This document shows positions 1-10,809 of a stretch of 64,000 bases of DNA, one piece after another. Source of the stretch: Coriobacteriaceae bacterium AM113-163 (GTDB taxonomy: Bacteria > Actinomycetota > Coriobacteriia > Coriobacteriales > Coriobacteriaceae); the NCBI GenBank assembly GCA_027673765.1, contig JAQDWB010000007.1, positions 1 through 64,000 of the forward strand, written 5' to 3'. Numbering within the stretch: position 1 is the stretch's first letter; each line of letters begins with the position of its first letter. The notes beneath the pieces were generated by a model. It searched no databases, had not been told where the DNA came from, and saw only the letters and a list, made by a program, of their open reading frames with translations. Made by a program: the position numbers and the translations under genes.

Positions 1-17
1 TGCAGACCTTTCGTCAT
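1..17 (-). CDS. Unknown gene, 5' end only (left window edge)
   Basis: An ATG on the minus strand at position 17 is preceded at the right distance by a strong Shine-Dalgarno (GGTAGGAGGCC when read on that strand, about 18-28). Only the first five codons (MTKGL) are inside the window, so the product cannot be named. The long upstream region up to the divergent ppk promoter would hold its promoter. Confidence 0.5.
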
Positions 18-566
18 GGCCTCCTACCTTTCTTTCGGGCCTTTCGGCCGAATCTATCAGCACCCTTCCGTAACGGGCGCTGCTTGCTGACAGCTCTAGT
101 TATATCCAAATTCCACCCGCAATTCCACCTCACCCCCGAACGGTCAACAAAGTGCGATGAACGGTATATCGCATGTGATTCCCCCATGATGCACTTCGGC
201 GCTCTAAAGTACCTTTTCAAAGGTAAACGCTCTTTTTCCTATAAATTATCCCCATCGCATCTATAAATCCATGATTCAGAATTGCATAGGTAAAACGGTT
301 TTATGTATATAAATGAAGCTAGCCCACGTTTTGGACCGAATTCAATGATATTCAGCTTGCCATCATTCTTATTCACGCATCCTTATCAGTTGAGTGAGAA
401 TATTGAACGCTAGCAATAGCGTCGCGAGCGTTCGTTCTATGGCCGGGCATCGTAAGAAATAGGTAAAGATACCGTTCACGCGATACGTCCGTGCCAGCGG
501 TCAACTAAATTGAGACAATAGAGAATAGAGTTAGGCTATCGTCCCCTGCGGGGACTGAACGGACAG
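18..566. other. Divergent intergenic region, no gene
   Basis: About 550 bases lie between the left-edge minus-strand gene and ppk. The middle (about 230-440) is noticeably more AT-rich than the flanks. Short reading frames here have no Shine-Dalgarno and look random. The right end holds the ppk promoter; otherwise I see no recognisable element. Confidence 0.5.
510..537 (+). promoter_or_regulatory. Probable ppk promoter
   Basis: TTGAGA at 510-515 and TAGGCT at 532-537 are separated by 16 bases. A small perfect hairpin (GTCCCC-TGC-GGGGAC, 541-555) follows near the expected transcript start, just before the ppk ribosome binding site. Confidence 0.45.
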
Positions 567-3020
567 ATGCATATGCCGAGCAAAATCGAAAAGAAGCAAA
601 AGGCCGCCAAGCTGCGTAAGCCGCCGCGTGATTTTTCGTATACGCAAAACCGAGAGCTTAGCTGGCTGCGCTTTGACGACCGCGTGCTTGACGAAGCCTT
701 CGACGAGACCGTTCCGCTGTTCGAGCGTCTAAAGTTCGTGTCGATTTTCGAGTCCAACCTCGACGAATTCCTTATGGTGCGCGTGGGCGGCCTGTCCGAT
801 CTGGCAGAGCTCAAAAAACAGCCTGTCGACAACAAGAGCAATATGACCGCCTCCGAACAGGTCGACGCTGTCATGGCAGAGCTGCCCGGGCTCCTTACCC
901 GTTGGGAGTCCATCTTTAAGAGCATCGAGGGCAAACTCGACACCCTGGGCGTTCACCGCGCCCGCATCGATTCGCTTACGCCCGAGGAGCGCACCTTTGT
1001 AACCCGCTACTTCCAGGCCTACGTGTCGCCGGTTATCTCACCGTTGGTCATTGACCCGCGCCACCCCTTCCCCAACCTGCGCAACGGCGCGCTCTATCTG
1101 GCTTGTGGCCTGGACGGCGTCACCGACGAGGAGAGCCTGCTGGGCCTTATCGAGATTCCCGCCTCGATGAACCGCGTGGTCGAGATTCCCTCGCCCGCCG
1201 GCACCTACTCCTACATCTTGCTCGAGGACGTCATTCTTGCCTGCTTGGACAGCTGCTTTGGTTCCTATAAGCCGCTCGACCGCGCTCTGATCCGCGTCAC
1301 CCGCAATGCCGATATCGACCCGGACGGCGAGGGCGTCGAGGAGGAAGAGGATTACCGCCAGCACATGAAGCGCATCCTCAAAAAGCGCTTGCGCCTGCAG
1401 CCGGTGGTGCTTGCCGTCTCCGGTTCGCTCGAGAAGGCGACGCTCAAGACCATCCGCAAAGCGCTCGAGCTTTCGCGCCGCTCGGTTTTTACCTGCGATA
1501 TCCCGCTCGACCTGGGCTACGTCTTTGGCATCGAGGGCAAAATTCCCGAGCACCTGCGCAACGAGCTCCTCTTTACGCCGTTTAAGCCGCAGCCCAATCC
1601 CACCATCGACATGTCCCGCTCCATTCGCGAGCAGGTGCTGCAGGGCGACAAGTTGCTCTTTTACCCCTACGAGGCCATGAATCCGTTCCTGGACCTGGTA
1701 CACGAGGCCGCATACGACCCCGAGTGCATCTCGCTGCGCATCACGCTCTACCGCGTGGCCAAGCAGAGTCGTCTGTGCGAGTCGTTGATTGACGCCGCCG
1801 AGAACGGCAAAGAGGTCACGGTGCTCATGGAGCTTCGCGCGCGCTTTGACGAGCAAAATAACATCGAGTGGGCAGAGCGTCTGGAAGAAGCGGGCTGCAC
1901 CGTCATCTATGGCTCCGAGGGCTTTAAATGCCACTCAAAGATCTGCCAGCTCACCTATCGCGAGGGCATGGCGCTCACTCGACTCACGCTTTTGGGCACC
2001 GGTAACTTTAACGAGAAGACGGCCAAGCTCTACAGCGACTTTATGCTCATGACCGCCCATCCCGGGATCGGCGAAGACGCCAACCTGTTCTTCCGCAACC
2101 TGTCGCTGGGCAACCTGCGCGGCGACTACCGCTTTTTGGGCGTGGCGCCCGTCGGCCTTAAGCCACTCATCATGCGCGGTCTGGACCGCGAGATCCAACG
2201 TGCTCTCGCCGGCGAGCCCGCGCGCGTGTTCTTTAAGCTCAACTCGCTGACCGACCGCGAGGTCATCGACAAGATTTCCGAGGCATCGTGTGCCGGCGTG
2301 CGCGTGGACATGATCATCCGCGGCATCTCGTGCCTGAAGCCCAACATTGCGGGCAAGACCGAAAACGTGCACGTACGTTCCATCGTCGGACGTTTCTTGG
2401 AGCACGCGCGCGTCTATGCCTTCGGCGTGGACTCGGACATGATCTACCTGAGTTCTGCCGACATGATGACGCGCAACACCGAGCATCGTGTGGAGATCGC
2501 CTTCCCCGTGCTCGACCCCACCTGCCGCGCCCTGGTGCACGAGTACATGGGCATGCAGCTGCGCGACAACGTGAAGGCCCGCAGCCTCACGAGCGACGGC
2601 ACCTGGGTTCCCGTAGAGCGAAAAGAGGGTGAGAAGCCCTTTAACTCGCAGGAGTTCCTGTTGGAGCGCGCTTATCGCAACGCCGAGTCCGCAGCCGTGG
2701 CTTCGGAGCCCGTCGCCAAAGCAAAACCGGAATCCGCACCTGTTCTGGGCCCCAAGCCCAAGCCCCAGGCGGACGTTCCCAAGGTCCAGGCGGTCCAGGC
2801 AACCGTCATTGAACCCGACCTGGAATCCGAACCCGAGCCTGCGCCCCAGCCCCAGCCTCAGCCGCAGACCGTCAAGTCCGCGCCCCATGCAAGCGCCCGC
2901 CGCGAGAAACCCGCCGGCAAGACCAAGGCCATCGAGCGCCATCGCCCCGGCCGCGTGCGTATGGGTCTGGGCCTGATCGGCTTAGGCCTTAAGACGCTCA
3001 TTACCGGCAAGACGAAATAG
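567..3020 (+). CDS. ppk: Polyphosphate kinase 1
   Basis: Makes and breaks inorganic polyphosphate using ATP. The protein opens with the conserved N-terminal segment (NRELSWLRFDDRVL) and has the two phospholipase-D-like halves with their active-site histidines, near residue 456 (GFKCHSK) and 613 (EHARVYAFG). The family core ends near residue 690. It is followed by an unusual low-complexity Glu/Pro/Gln tail of about 90 residues and a basic, glycine/leucine-rich end (RMGLGLIGLGL) that could touch membrane or nucleic acid. A second ATG at 573 has better spacing from the GGAC ribosome site, so the true start may be two codons later. It is transcribed alone, with its own promoter and terminator. 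Confidence 0.93.
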   Translation: MHMPSKIEKKQKAAKLRKPPRDFSYTQNRELSWLRFDDRVLDEAFDETVPLFERLKFVSIFESNLDEFLMVRVGGLSDLAELKKQPVDNKSNMTASEQVDAVMAELPGLLTRWESIFKSIEGKLDTLGVHRARIDSLTPEERTFVTRYFQAYVSPVISPLVIDPRHPFPNLRNGALYLACGLDGVTDEESLLGLIEIPASMNRVVEIPSPAGTYSYILLEDVILACLDSCFGSYKPLDRALIRVTRNADIDPDGEGVEEEEDYRQHMKRILKKRLRLQPVVLAVSGSLEKATLKTIRKALELSRRSVFTCDIPLDLGYVFGIEGKIPEHLRNELLFTPFKPQPNPTIDMSRSIREQVLQGDKLLFYPYEAMNPFLDLVHEAAYDPECISLRITLYRVAKQSRLCESLIDAAENGKEVTVLMELRARFDEQNNIEWAERLEEAGCTVIYGSEGFKCHSKICQLTYREGMALTRLTLLGTGNFNEKTAKLYSDFMLMTAHPGIGEDANLFFRNLSLGNLRGDYRFLGVAPVGLKPLIMRGLDREIQRALAGEPARVFFKLNSLTDREVIDKISEASCAGVRVDMIIRGISCLKPNIAGKTENVHVRSIVGRFLEHARVYAFGVDSDMIYLSSADMMTRNTEHRVEIAFPVLDPTCRALVHEYMGMQLRDNVKARSLTSDGTWVPVERKEGEKPFNSQEFLLERAYRNAESAAVASEPVAKAKPESAPVLGPKPKPQADVPKVQAVQATVIEPDLESEPEPAPQPQPQPQTVKSAPHASARREKPAGKTKAIERHRPGRVRMGLGLIGLGLKTLITGKTK

Positions 3021-3030
3021 ACGTTTGTAG

Positions 3031-3074
3031 AAGCGCACCGTATTTGAGGAATGCCTCAGGTACGGGGCGCTTTT
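3031..3074 (+). terminator. Terminator after ppk
   Basis: The arms AGCGC..CGTA and TACG..GCGCT enclose an inner TGAGG/CCTCA stem, and TTTT follows at the 3' end. It lies 10 bases past the ppk stop. Confidence 0.7.
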
Positions 3075-3120
3075 CCCTGCTACCATGGTGCGAATAACAA
3101 CGCGAATGACAGGTAGGGAT

Positions 3121-4434
3121 ATGAAGCTCACTATAGAATCGATGACCTACGGCGCCGACGGGCTGGCGCACGCCGACAACGGCAAGGCCGTCTTTGTGCA
3201 GGGCGCCGTGGCAGGCGACACCGTCGAGGCCGAGGTCGTACAGGACGGCAAGTCGTTCATGCGCGCCCGCACCACCGAGATTCTGGAGCCAAGCCCCGAT
3301 CGCATTCAGCCTCCCTGCCCCTTCGTGGGCATCTGCGGTGGCTGCTCGTGGGGCAACCTCTCACGCACCGCTCAGCTTGCCGCCAAGGAGCAAAACCTGC
3401 GCTCCACGCTCGAGCGCATCGGCAAGTTCACCCCTGAGCAAGTCGACGAGCTGGTGCAGCCCATCCGCCACACCAAGGACGATTGGGGCTACCGCAATAA
3501 AATTGAGCTCGAACCGACCGTTGTAAACGGCCGCGTGCGTCTTGGCATGCACGGCGTCGATCCCAGCAAGATCGTGACCGTCGATTCGTGCCCGCTGTTC
3601 GATAAGCGTTTTTCCAAGGCGCTCAAGTCAGTCGTCGGCGCGCTCAACTATCTGAGTGGCAGCCACGACCTGGGTCTGGAGCGCGTGGGCATTCGCGCCT
3701 CGCGTCGCACCAAGGCACTCGAGGTGGCGCTCTGGACGCCTACGGGCTCTTTCCCGCGCTCACAGGTCTCGCGCGTGCTGGCAGACGCCGCACACCCCAC
3801 AAGTGTCGTGCGCGTGATGAGCAAGGGTGAAAAGAAGGCCCGCCGTGTCTCCAAAGTCGAAATGCTCGCCGGAGAGGGCTCGTGGACCGAGAACATCGCT
3901 GACGGCCAGATGCGCTTGTCTGCCCCGTCTTTTTTCCAGGTCAACACCAAGGGTGCCGAGATTTTGATCGACCTTGTCATGGACGCCCTCGACCCGCAGG
4001 AAAACGAGCTGGCCGTGGACCTGTACTGCGGTGCCGGCACCTTTACCCTGCCGCTCGCCCGCCGCTGCGATTTTGTCGCCGCTGTCGAAGCCTATGGCCC
4101 GGCCGTGCGCGACCTGCGCCGTAACCTGGAGATCAACAAGCTCGACAACGTCGACGTCATCGGCGGCGACGCGGTGCGCGAGTTCCCCGATCAGGACGCC
4201 GATGTCCTGGTGGTCGACCCGCCGCGTGCAGGCCTCGCCCCCGAGGCGATCGACCTTATCGCCAGCACGAGTGCCCGCGATGTCGCCTACGTGAGCTGCG
4301 ACCCGGCCACCCTGGCGCGCGATCTCAAACGCTTTGTCGAGGAAGGCACCTTCTCCCCCGTCAAGATCACGCCAGTCGATCTGTTCCCGCAAACGTTCCA
4401 CTGCGAAACCGTCGTCCACCTTAAGCGCAACTAG
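3121..4434 (+). CDS. rlmD: 23S rRNA (uracil-5-)-methyltransferase, RlmD/TrmA family
   Basis: SAM-dependent methylation of a uracil in rRNA (or tRNA). An N-terminal TRAM-like domain is followed by a Cys cluster (CPFVGICGGC) expected to hold an iron-sulfur centre. Further on are the SAM loop DLYCGAGTFTL, the DPPRAGL motif, the catalytic-cysteine segment SCDPATLARDL and the C-terminal ETVVHL. About 437 residues is normal for the family. The ATG at 3121 is preferred over the longer frame beginning at 3085 because AGGTAGGGA precedes it. Substrate choice (RlmD, RlmC-like or TrmA) cannot be decided from sequence alone. Confidence 0.88.
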   Translation: MKLTIESMTYGADGLAHADNGKAVFVQGAVAGDTVEAEVVQDGKSFMRARTTEILEPSPDRIQPPCPFVGICGGCSWGNLSRTAQLAAKEQNLRSTLERIGKFTPEQVDELVQPIRHTKDDWGYRNKIELEPTVVNGRVRLGMHGVDPSKIVTVDSCPLFDKRFSKALKSVVGALNYLSGSHDLGLERVGIRASRRTKALEVALWTPTGSFPRSQVSRVLADAAHPTSVVRVMSKGEKKARRVSKVEMLAGEGSWTENIADGQMRLSAPSFFQVNTKGAEILIDLVMDALDPQENELAVDLYCGAGTFTLPLARRCDFVAAVEAYGPAVRDLRRNLEINKLDNVDVIGGDAVREFPDQDADVLVVDPPRAGLAPEAIDLIASTSARDVAYVSCDPATLARDLKRFVEEGTFSPVKITPVDLFPQTFHCETVVHLKRN

Positions 4435-4516
4435 ACTGTTTGCCCCAGACCACGCCCGATGATTTTTCTGGCACGGGGATAAAAATAGATTTGCTCCGAA
4501 TGATTATTTAATCCCC

Positions 4517-4932
4517 GTCCCGAAATTGAACCGCCCCTCATTTCTTGAACATTAGAAATGGGGGCTTCTTTATGGACGGGAGAGTCAGGCACGACGCCAC
4601 GCTGAGGACTCTTGCAGCAGAGCTTTGCGACAGGGGGTGCGGGCGCGCCGAAGGCCAGCGGGAGGCCGAAGGGTGCCCGGACCCGGCCGGGGCCGGCGGC
4701 GTGCGAGGGCAAGCTCATGCGACGGAGCTGCTGCCCGGGCGCCTGAAGGACGAATTCTACAGGAACCGGACGTGGCGGAGCTTCGAGGAGTTCAAGCGGG
4801 ACCTCGAAGCCTATACCGTTCACTGGAACAAGAGGAGGCGGGTTAAGCAAAAGGGACTGACCCCGGAGGAGTTCCGGAATCAGTCCCCATGCGCGGCATA
4901 GGCCGCTAATTGACCCGTCCAAGTTTCGGGAC
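4517..4932 (+). mobile_element. Internally deleted IS3-family element
   Basis: A fragment of about 416 bp is bounded by inverted ends: GTCCCGAAATTG at 4517 and CAAGTTTCGGGAC ending at 4932. Inside is the tail of an IS150/IS3-type transposase. The rest of orfA and orfB is missing, so it cannot move by itself. Confidence 0.7.
4743..4901 (+). pseudogene. IS3-family transposase (OrfB), C-terminal remnant
   Basis: The frame reads LKDEFYRNRTWRSFEEF followed by WNKRRRVKQKGLTPEEFR, the characteristic end of the IS150-like DDE transposase after its last catalytic Glu. The open frame can be extended upstream to 4545, but that part is Gly/Arg-rich and not transposase-like, so it is treated as rearranged sequence. 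There is no start codon or catalytic domain. It is a relic inside a shortened IS. Confidence 0.75.
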
Positions 4933-4987
4933 TCAGTTCATTTCAGCGCCGCCCGAGAAAGCTAAACGCCTTCTGGCAGGTTGTCCC

Positions 4988-5022
4988 GGGCCGAGGGCGG
5001 CCACCTTGATCGCCCTCGGCCC
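4988..5022 (-). terminator. GC-rich hairpin downstream of the PTS gene
   Basis: A perfect 12-bp stem (GGGCCGAGGGCG with its complement) with an 11-base loop lies past the stop of the minus-strand PTS gene. No clear T-run follows, so termination is likely but not certain. Confidence 0.4.
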
Positions 5023-5076
5023 TCACCCACCTCAACTGCTCCTCAATTACATAGAGCTGATTGAGGAGGGCGCAAG

Positions 5077-6525
5077 CTAGTGGGCGCCTTCCTCCTCGTC
5101 GTTGGGTCGGTAGGTGATGAACTCGATAACAAAGGCCAGGACGGCGGAGATGAGCGAGGCGATGATCGCGAAGATCATGTGGGAGATCCCGGCGCCACCA
5201 GGGGTCCCGTCGATGAAGTTGAGCAGGTTGAAGACGCCGAGGCCGCCCGAGATGTACATGAGAGCGCCAGTCATTCCCACGATAGCGCCGCCCACGGCGG
5301 AGCTCAGGCATGCCACGACGAACGCGCGCTTGTTGGGGAGGGCGATGCCGTAGATGCCCGGCTCGGTGACGCCGAAGAAGAAGGCGGAGATCATCGCGGG
5401 AAGGGCGATGCCGCGGAAGCGCTCGTCCTTGTTTCTGAGGTACATGGCAAAGATGACCGCTCCGAGTGCGAACCCGTGGCCGATGGTGGCGGCGAGCACG
5501 CTATCGTGGCCGAGGGTGTTCAGGTTCATGATGGAGATGGGGATGAGGCTCCAGTGGAAGCCGAAGATGACGAGGCACATCCACAGTCCGCCGACTAGGG
5601 CGCTGCCCAGGACGGAACCAACCACGGGGAGCTGGAAGATGAACGAGAACGCCGCGCTCAGCAGGTTGGTGATGAGGGTGGCCACCGGGCCGATGATGAG
5701 GTAGCCCAAGACGATGGAGACCGTCATCGTGGCGAGCGGGACAAGGAACATCTTGAGCGCAGCCGGCATCCAGCTCTTGAGCCAGCGCTCAAGGATAGAG
5801 CCGAACCACACCATGAGAAGGACGGGGATCACCGAGCTCACGTAGCCGGACACGGGCATGATGATGGGGAGCCCGAGGGCGGTGGCGTACCACGAGAACG
5901 TGCCGGCCACGCCGAGGTCGATGCTGCCGAGCGCCTCGCCCGAGGTCAGGGCGACCATCGTCGGGTAGAGGAGCGCCACGCCGATTGCCACGCCGGTGAA
6001 CTCGTTCATGCGGAACTTGCGCGCGGCACTGAACGCCAGGGCGACGGGAAGGAAGTAGAAGAAGCCGTCAGCCACGGTGTAGAGCAGCGTGTAGAGGCCG
6101 TCGTTTGCAAAGGCCGGGACGAAGTAGGTGATGAGGGCAAGCAGTCCCTTCATGATGCCTGCGGCGGCAAGCGGTCCCAGGATGGGCTGGAAGATGCCAG
6201 AGATGAGGTCGATGATGACGGAGGCAACGGTCTTATCGCCCTGGGGCTCGTCGTCGGCGCTTGCGCCGCCCGAGAAGTTGCCGGCCTCCAGGACCGCGTC
6301 GTAGACGTCCTCGACGATGTTGCCCACGACCACCTGGTACTGGCCGTTGGCCTGGATGACCTGGATGACGCCCTTGAGGGCCTCGATCTTGGCCGTGTTG
6401 GCGCGGGACTCGTCCTTGAGTTTGAAGCGCACGCGCGTGATGCAGTGCGCGACGCTGGCGACGTTCTCGGCGCCGTCTACGTTCTCGAGCATGGATCTGG
6501 CCAGGTCGTCGTATTTTTCTGCCAT
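5077..6525 (-). CDS. bglP: PTS beta-glucoside transporter, EIIBC
   Basis: Membrane permease of the glucose/sucrose/beta-glucoside PTS family that imports and phosphorylates aryl- or oligo-beta-glucosides. The N-terminal IIB domain has the phosphorylated cysteine at residue 28 (AHCITRVRF). After a linker around residues 85-105 comes the multi-spanning IIC domain. The protein ends with a charged EEEGAH tail at 482 residues, so the fused C-terminal IIA domain of the BglF type is absent; a IIA from elsewhere must deliver the phosphate. It lies 30 bases downstream of the GH1 gene, whose likely substrate is the phosphorylated sugar made here. Confidence 0.88.
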   Translation of the reverse strand: MAEKYDDLARSMLENVDGAENVASVAHCITRVRFKLKDESRANTAKIEALKGVIQVIQANGQYQVVVGNIVEDVYDAVLEAGNFSGGASADDEPQGDKTVASVIIDLISGIFQPILGPLAAAGIMKGLLALITYFVPAFANDGLYTLLYTVADGFFYFLPVALAFSAARKFRMNEFTGVAIGVALLYPTMVALTSGEALGSIDLGVAGTFSWYATALGLPIIMPVSGYVSSVIPVLLMVWFGSILERWLKSWMPAALKMFLVPLATMTVSIVLGYLIIGPVATLITNLLSAAFSFIFQLPVVGSVLGSALVGGLWMCLVIFGFHWSLIPISIMNLNTLGHDSVLAATIGHGFALGAVIFAMYLRNKDERFRGIALPAMISAFFFGVTEPGIYGIALPNKRAFVVACLSSAVGGAIVGMTGALMYISGGLGVFNLLNFIDGTPGGAGISHMIFAIIASLISAVLAFVIEFITYRPNDEEEGAH

Positions 6526-6555
6526 TTTTTCTCCTTAGTGATATTGCCCGGGTGG

Positions 6556-9088
<2,533 letters not shown>

Positions 9089-9114
9089 TAGGCTCCCTTC
9101 CGTCTGCTGTCTTG

Positions 9115-9137
9115 CAGACGCACGTCTCGTGCGTCTG
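9115..9137 (-). promoter_or_regulatory. Hairpin before the DMT transporter ribosome site
   Basis: CAGACGCACG, loop TCT, CGTGCGTCTG: a perfect 10-bp stem ending about 17 bases upstream of the Shine-Dalgarno of the transporter gene. With the terminator-like stem further upstream it makes up a structured 5' leader. Confidence 0.5.
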
Positions 9138-9204
9138 TTCCCTGCAGTCGGAAGGTGGGCTCGTGCGGTCTTCTGGCGGTGCATGTGGCACCTGCTGCCA
9201 AGAC

Positions 9205-9241
9205 GAAAAAAGCCACGCAACCGACTGCTCGGTTGCGTGGC
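9205..9241 (-). terminator. Terminator-like stem in the DMT transporter leader (candidate attenuator)
   Basis: Read on the minus strand, a perfect 13-bp stem (GCCACGCAACCGA with its complement, four-base loop) is followed directly by TTTTTT. No minus-strand gene lies upstream, so a terminator here can only act on the transporter's own transcript. GCGTGG at 9269-9274 could pair with CCACGC of the stem's first arm and act as anti-terminator. A possible promoter (TTGACG at 9315-9320, TAGTAC at 9294-9299) lies just upstream. Confidence 0.55.
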
Positions 9242-9403
9242 AAAAAGGTGGCTAGCGCCCAGAAAAGTCCACGCGTTTTTAGACTAGGACAAAGTACTAC
9301 AACAGGTGAGATTCCGTCAAGAAAAACCGAGGAAAAAAGTGAGCCTCTGCCCGCCCTACCTGTGGCGGTCGTTCCCCGAACGGGGCGGTGCTGTTGGGGA
9401 CTG

Positions 9404-9458
9404 TCTCGATCTGTAACAGTTGGGGCTAGTTTTGGTCGATGGATGTTACAGATTGAGA
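9404..9458. repeat. REP-like inverted repeat
   Basis: TCTCGATCTGTAACA at 9404 and TGTTACAGATTGAGA ending at 9458 form a nearly perfect 15-bp inverted repeat around a 25-base loop. It lies in the intergenic region between the divergent DMT and DJ-1 genes, with no coding potential. Confidence 0.5.
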
Positions 9459-9587
9459 TTGTTGAGGATGGGTGGGGGTAGCTAATTCGGACGGGGCTAT
9501 TTTAAACATTGGGAAATCGAGCGTGGCAAGCGGAGGTCTTCGGGGTATAAGACGGCTAATTGTATGCCGTCTATGAAAGGAACCCTC

Positions 9588-10130
9588 ATGCCCAGCGTTG
9601 CCGTTCTCGCCGCCGATGGCTTTGAAACTATTGAATGCCTGACCATGGTCGATGTCATGCGTCGCGGCGGCGTGCGCGCCACGCTTGTCTCGATCATGCC
9701 CACGCGCGAGGTCGTAAGCTCGCTGCAGATTCCCGTGACCTGCGATGCGCTCTTTGACGAGATCAACTTTGACGAGTACGACTGCGTCGTGCTACCTGGC
9801 GGCCTGCCCGGCGCCACCAACCTGCGTGCCGACCAGCGCGTCTGCGACGTGGTCTGCGAGTTCGCCGCCGCCAAACACGTCGCCGCCATCTGCGCCGCCC
9901 CGTTTATCCTGGGTGAGCTCGACCTGCTCGAGGGGCGCCACGCCACGTGCTTCCCTGGCTTTGAGAAAAGCTTCCCCGAAGGCGCCTATACCGGCGAGAA
10001 GGTTACGCAAGACGGCAACATCATCACCGCCAGCGGCATGGCCCAGTCACTCCCCTTTGCGCTCGAGCTGCTGCGCACGCTCGCCGGCGACAAGGCCGTC
10101 GAGAAGGTCGCCGAGGGCATTCAGCTATGA
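9588..10130 (+). CDS. DJ-1/PfpI family protein
   Basis: Class I glutamine-amidotransferase-like fold of the DJ-1/YajL type (deglycase or redox chaperone in known members). The conserved nucleophile-elbow cysteine sits in AAICAAPFILG, with a family Glu near the N-terminus (DGFETIE). The ATG at 9588 (MPSVAVLAADG) has AAAGGA upstream; the earlier ATG at 9564 adds eight residues without a ribosome site. Its end overlaps maf by 4 bases (ATGA), so the two are translated together. Confidence 0.85.
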   Translation: MPSVAVLAADGFETIECLTMVDVMRRGGVRATLVSIMPTREVVSSLQIPVTCDALFDEINFDEYDCVVLPGGLPGATNLRADQRVCDVVCEFAAAKHVAAICAAPFILGELDLLEGRHATCFPGFEKSFPEGAYTGEKVTQDGNIITASGMAQSLPFALELLRTLAGDKAVEKVAEGIQL

Positions 10131-10708
10131 TTTTGGCTTCGCAATCACCGCGCCGCATCGAGTTGATGCGCGAGGCGGGTTATGACATTCGCATCATTCC
10201 TGCCGATATCGACGAAACGCCGTTTGATGGCGAGGCCCCACTTACGCTCGTTGAACGCTTAGCACGCGCAAAAGCCGCCGCCGTTGCTGCCGAGTATGCC
10301 GAGCCCAATGAGCTGACGGTCGCGGCCGACACCATCGTCACCTTTGACGGCAAGATTCTGGGCAAGCCGGCAACCGAGGACGAGGCGCGCACCATGCTCC
10401 GTGAGCTTTCGGGCCGCACGCACCAGGTCGCAACCGGCGTCTGCATCGTTAAGGCAGGCGATACGGCCGCCCCGCATGCCGCCGAGAGCCTGTCCTTTGT
10501 CGATGTGACCGACGTAACGTTCTACGAGCTCAGCGACGAGCAGATCGAGCACTACGTCGCCTCGGGTGAGCCCATGGACAAGGCCGGCGCCTACGGCATT
10601 CAGGGCACAGGAGGACGCATGCTCGTGCACGATATTTCGGGCGACTTCTATAACGTGGTGGGCCTACCCATCGCTCGCGTCGCGCGCGCGATTCAAAAAC
10701 TCTCGTAA
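10127..10708 (+). CDS. maf: Maf-family nucleoside triphosphate pyrophosphatase
   Basis: Hydrolyses non-canonical or pyrimidine NTPs (dTTP/UTP type in most Maf proteins). It begins MILASQSPRRIELMREAG, the diagnostic Maf N-terminus, has the ADTIV segment and ends with the GKAGAYGIQG-like motif (here DKAGAYGIQGTGG) before the last helix. 193 residues is the standard length. It is translationally coupled to the DJ-1 gene. Confidence 0.92.
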   Translation: MILASQSPRRIELMREAGYDIRIIPADIDETPFDGEAPLTLVERLARAKAAAVAAEYAEPNELTVAADTIVTFDGKILGKPATEDEARTMLRELSGRTHQVATGVCIVKAGDTAAPHAAESLSFVDVTDVTFYELSDEQIEHYVASGEPMDKAGAYGIQGTGGRMLVHDISGDFYNVVGLPIARVARAIQKLS

Positions 10709-10714
10709 TTGCAT

Positions 10715-10737
10715 CTGGCGCTGGGTATCCCCCAGCG
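10715..10737 (+). terminator. Hairpin after maf
   Basis: A perfect GGCGCTGGG/CCCAGCGCC stem lies 7 bases past the maf stop, followed by TACAATTTT. It may be a weak terminator; TACAAT at 10738-10743 could also serve as the -10 box of the next gene. Confidence 0.45.
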
Positions 10738-10809
10738 CCTACAATTTTGGCGTACCGTACGGATCCCGACCGGGCACATGGCGCGGCGGAAAACCGATAG
10801 GAGTTAAAC

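Noticed and set aside
14..266. Small open frames at the left end, on both strands
   Set aside because: No ribosome sites, short, and lying across the upstream region of the partial gene at 1-17.
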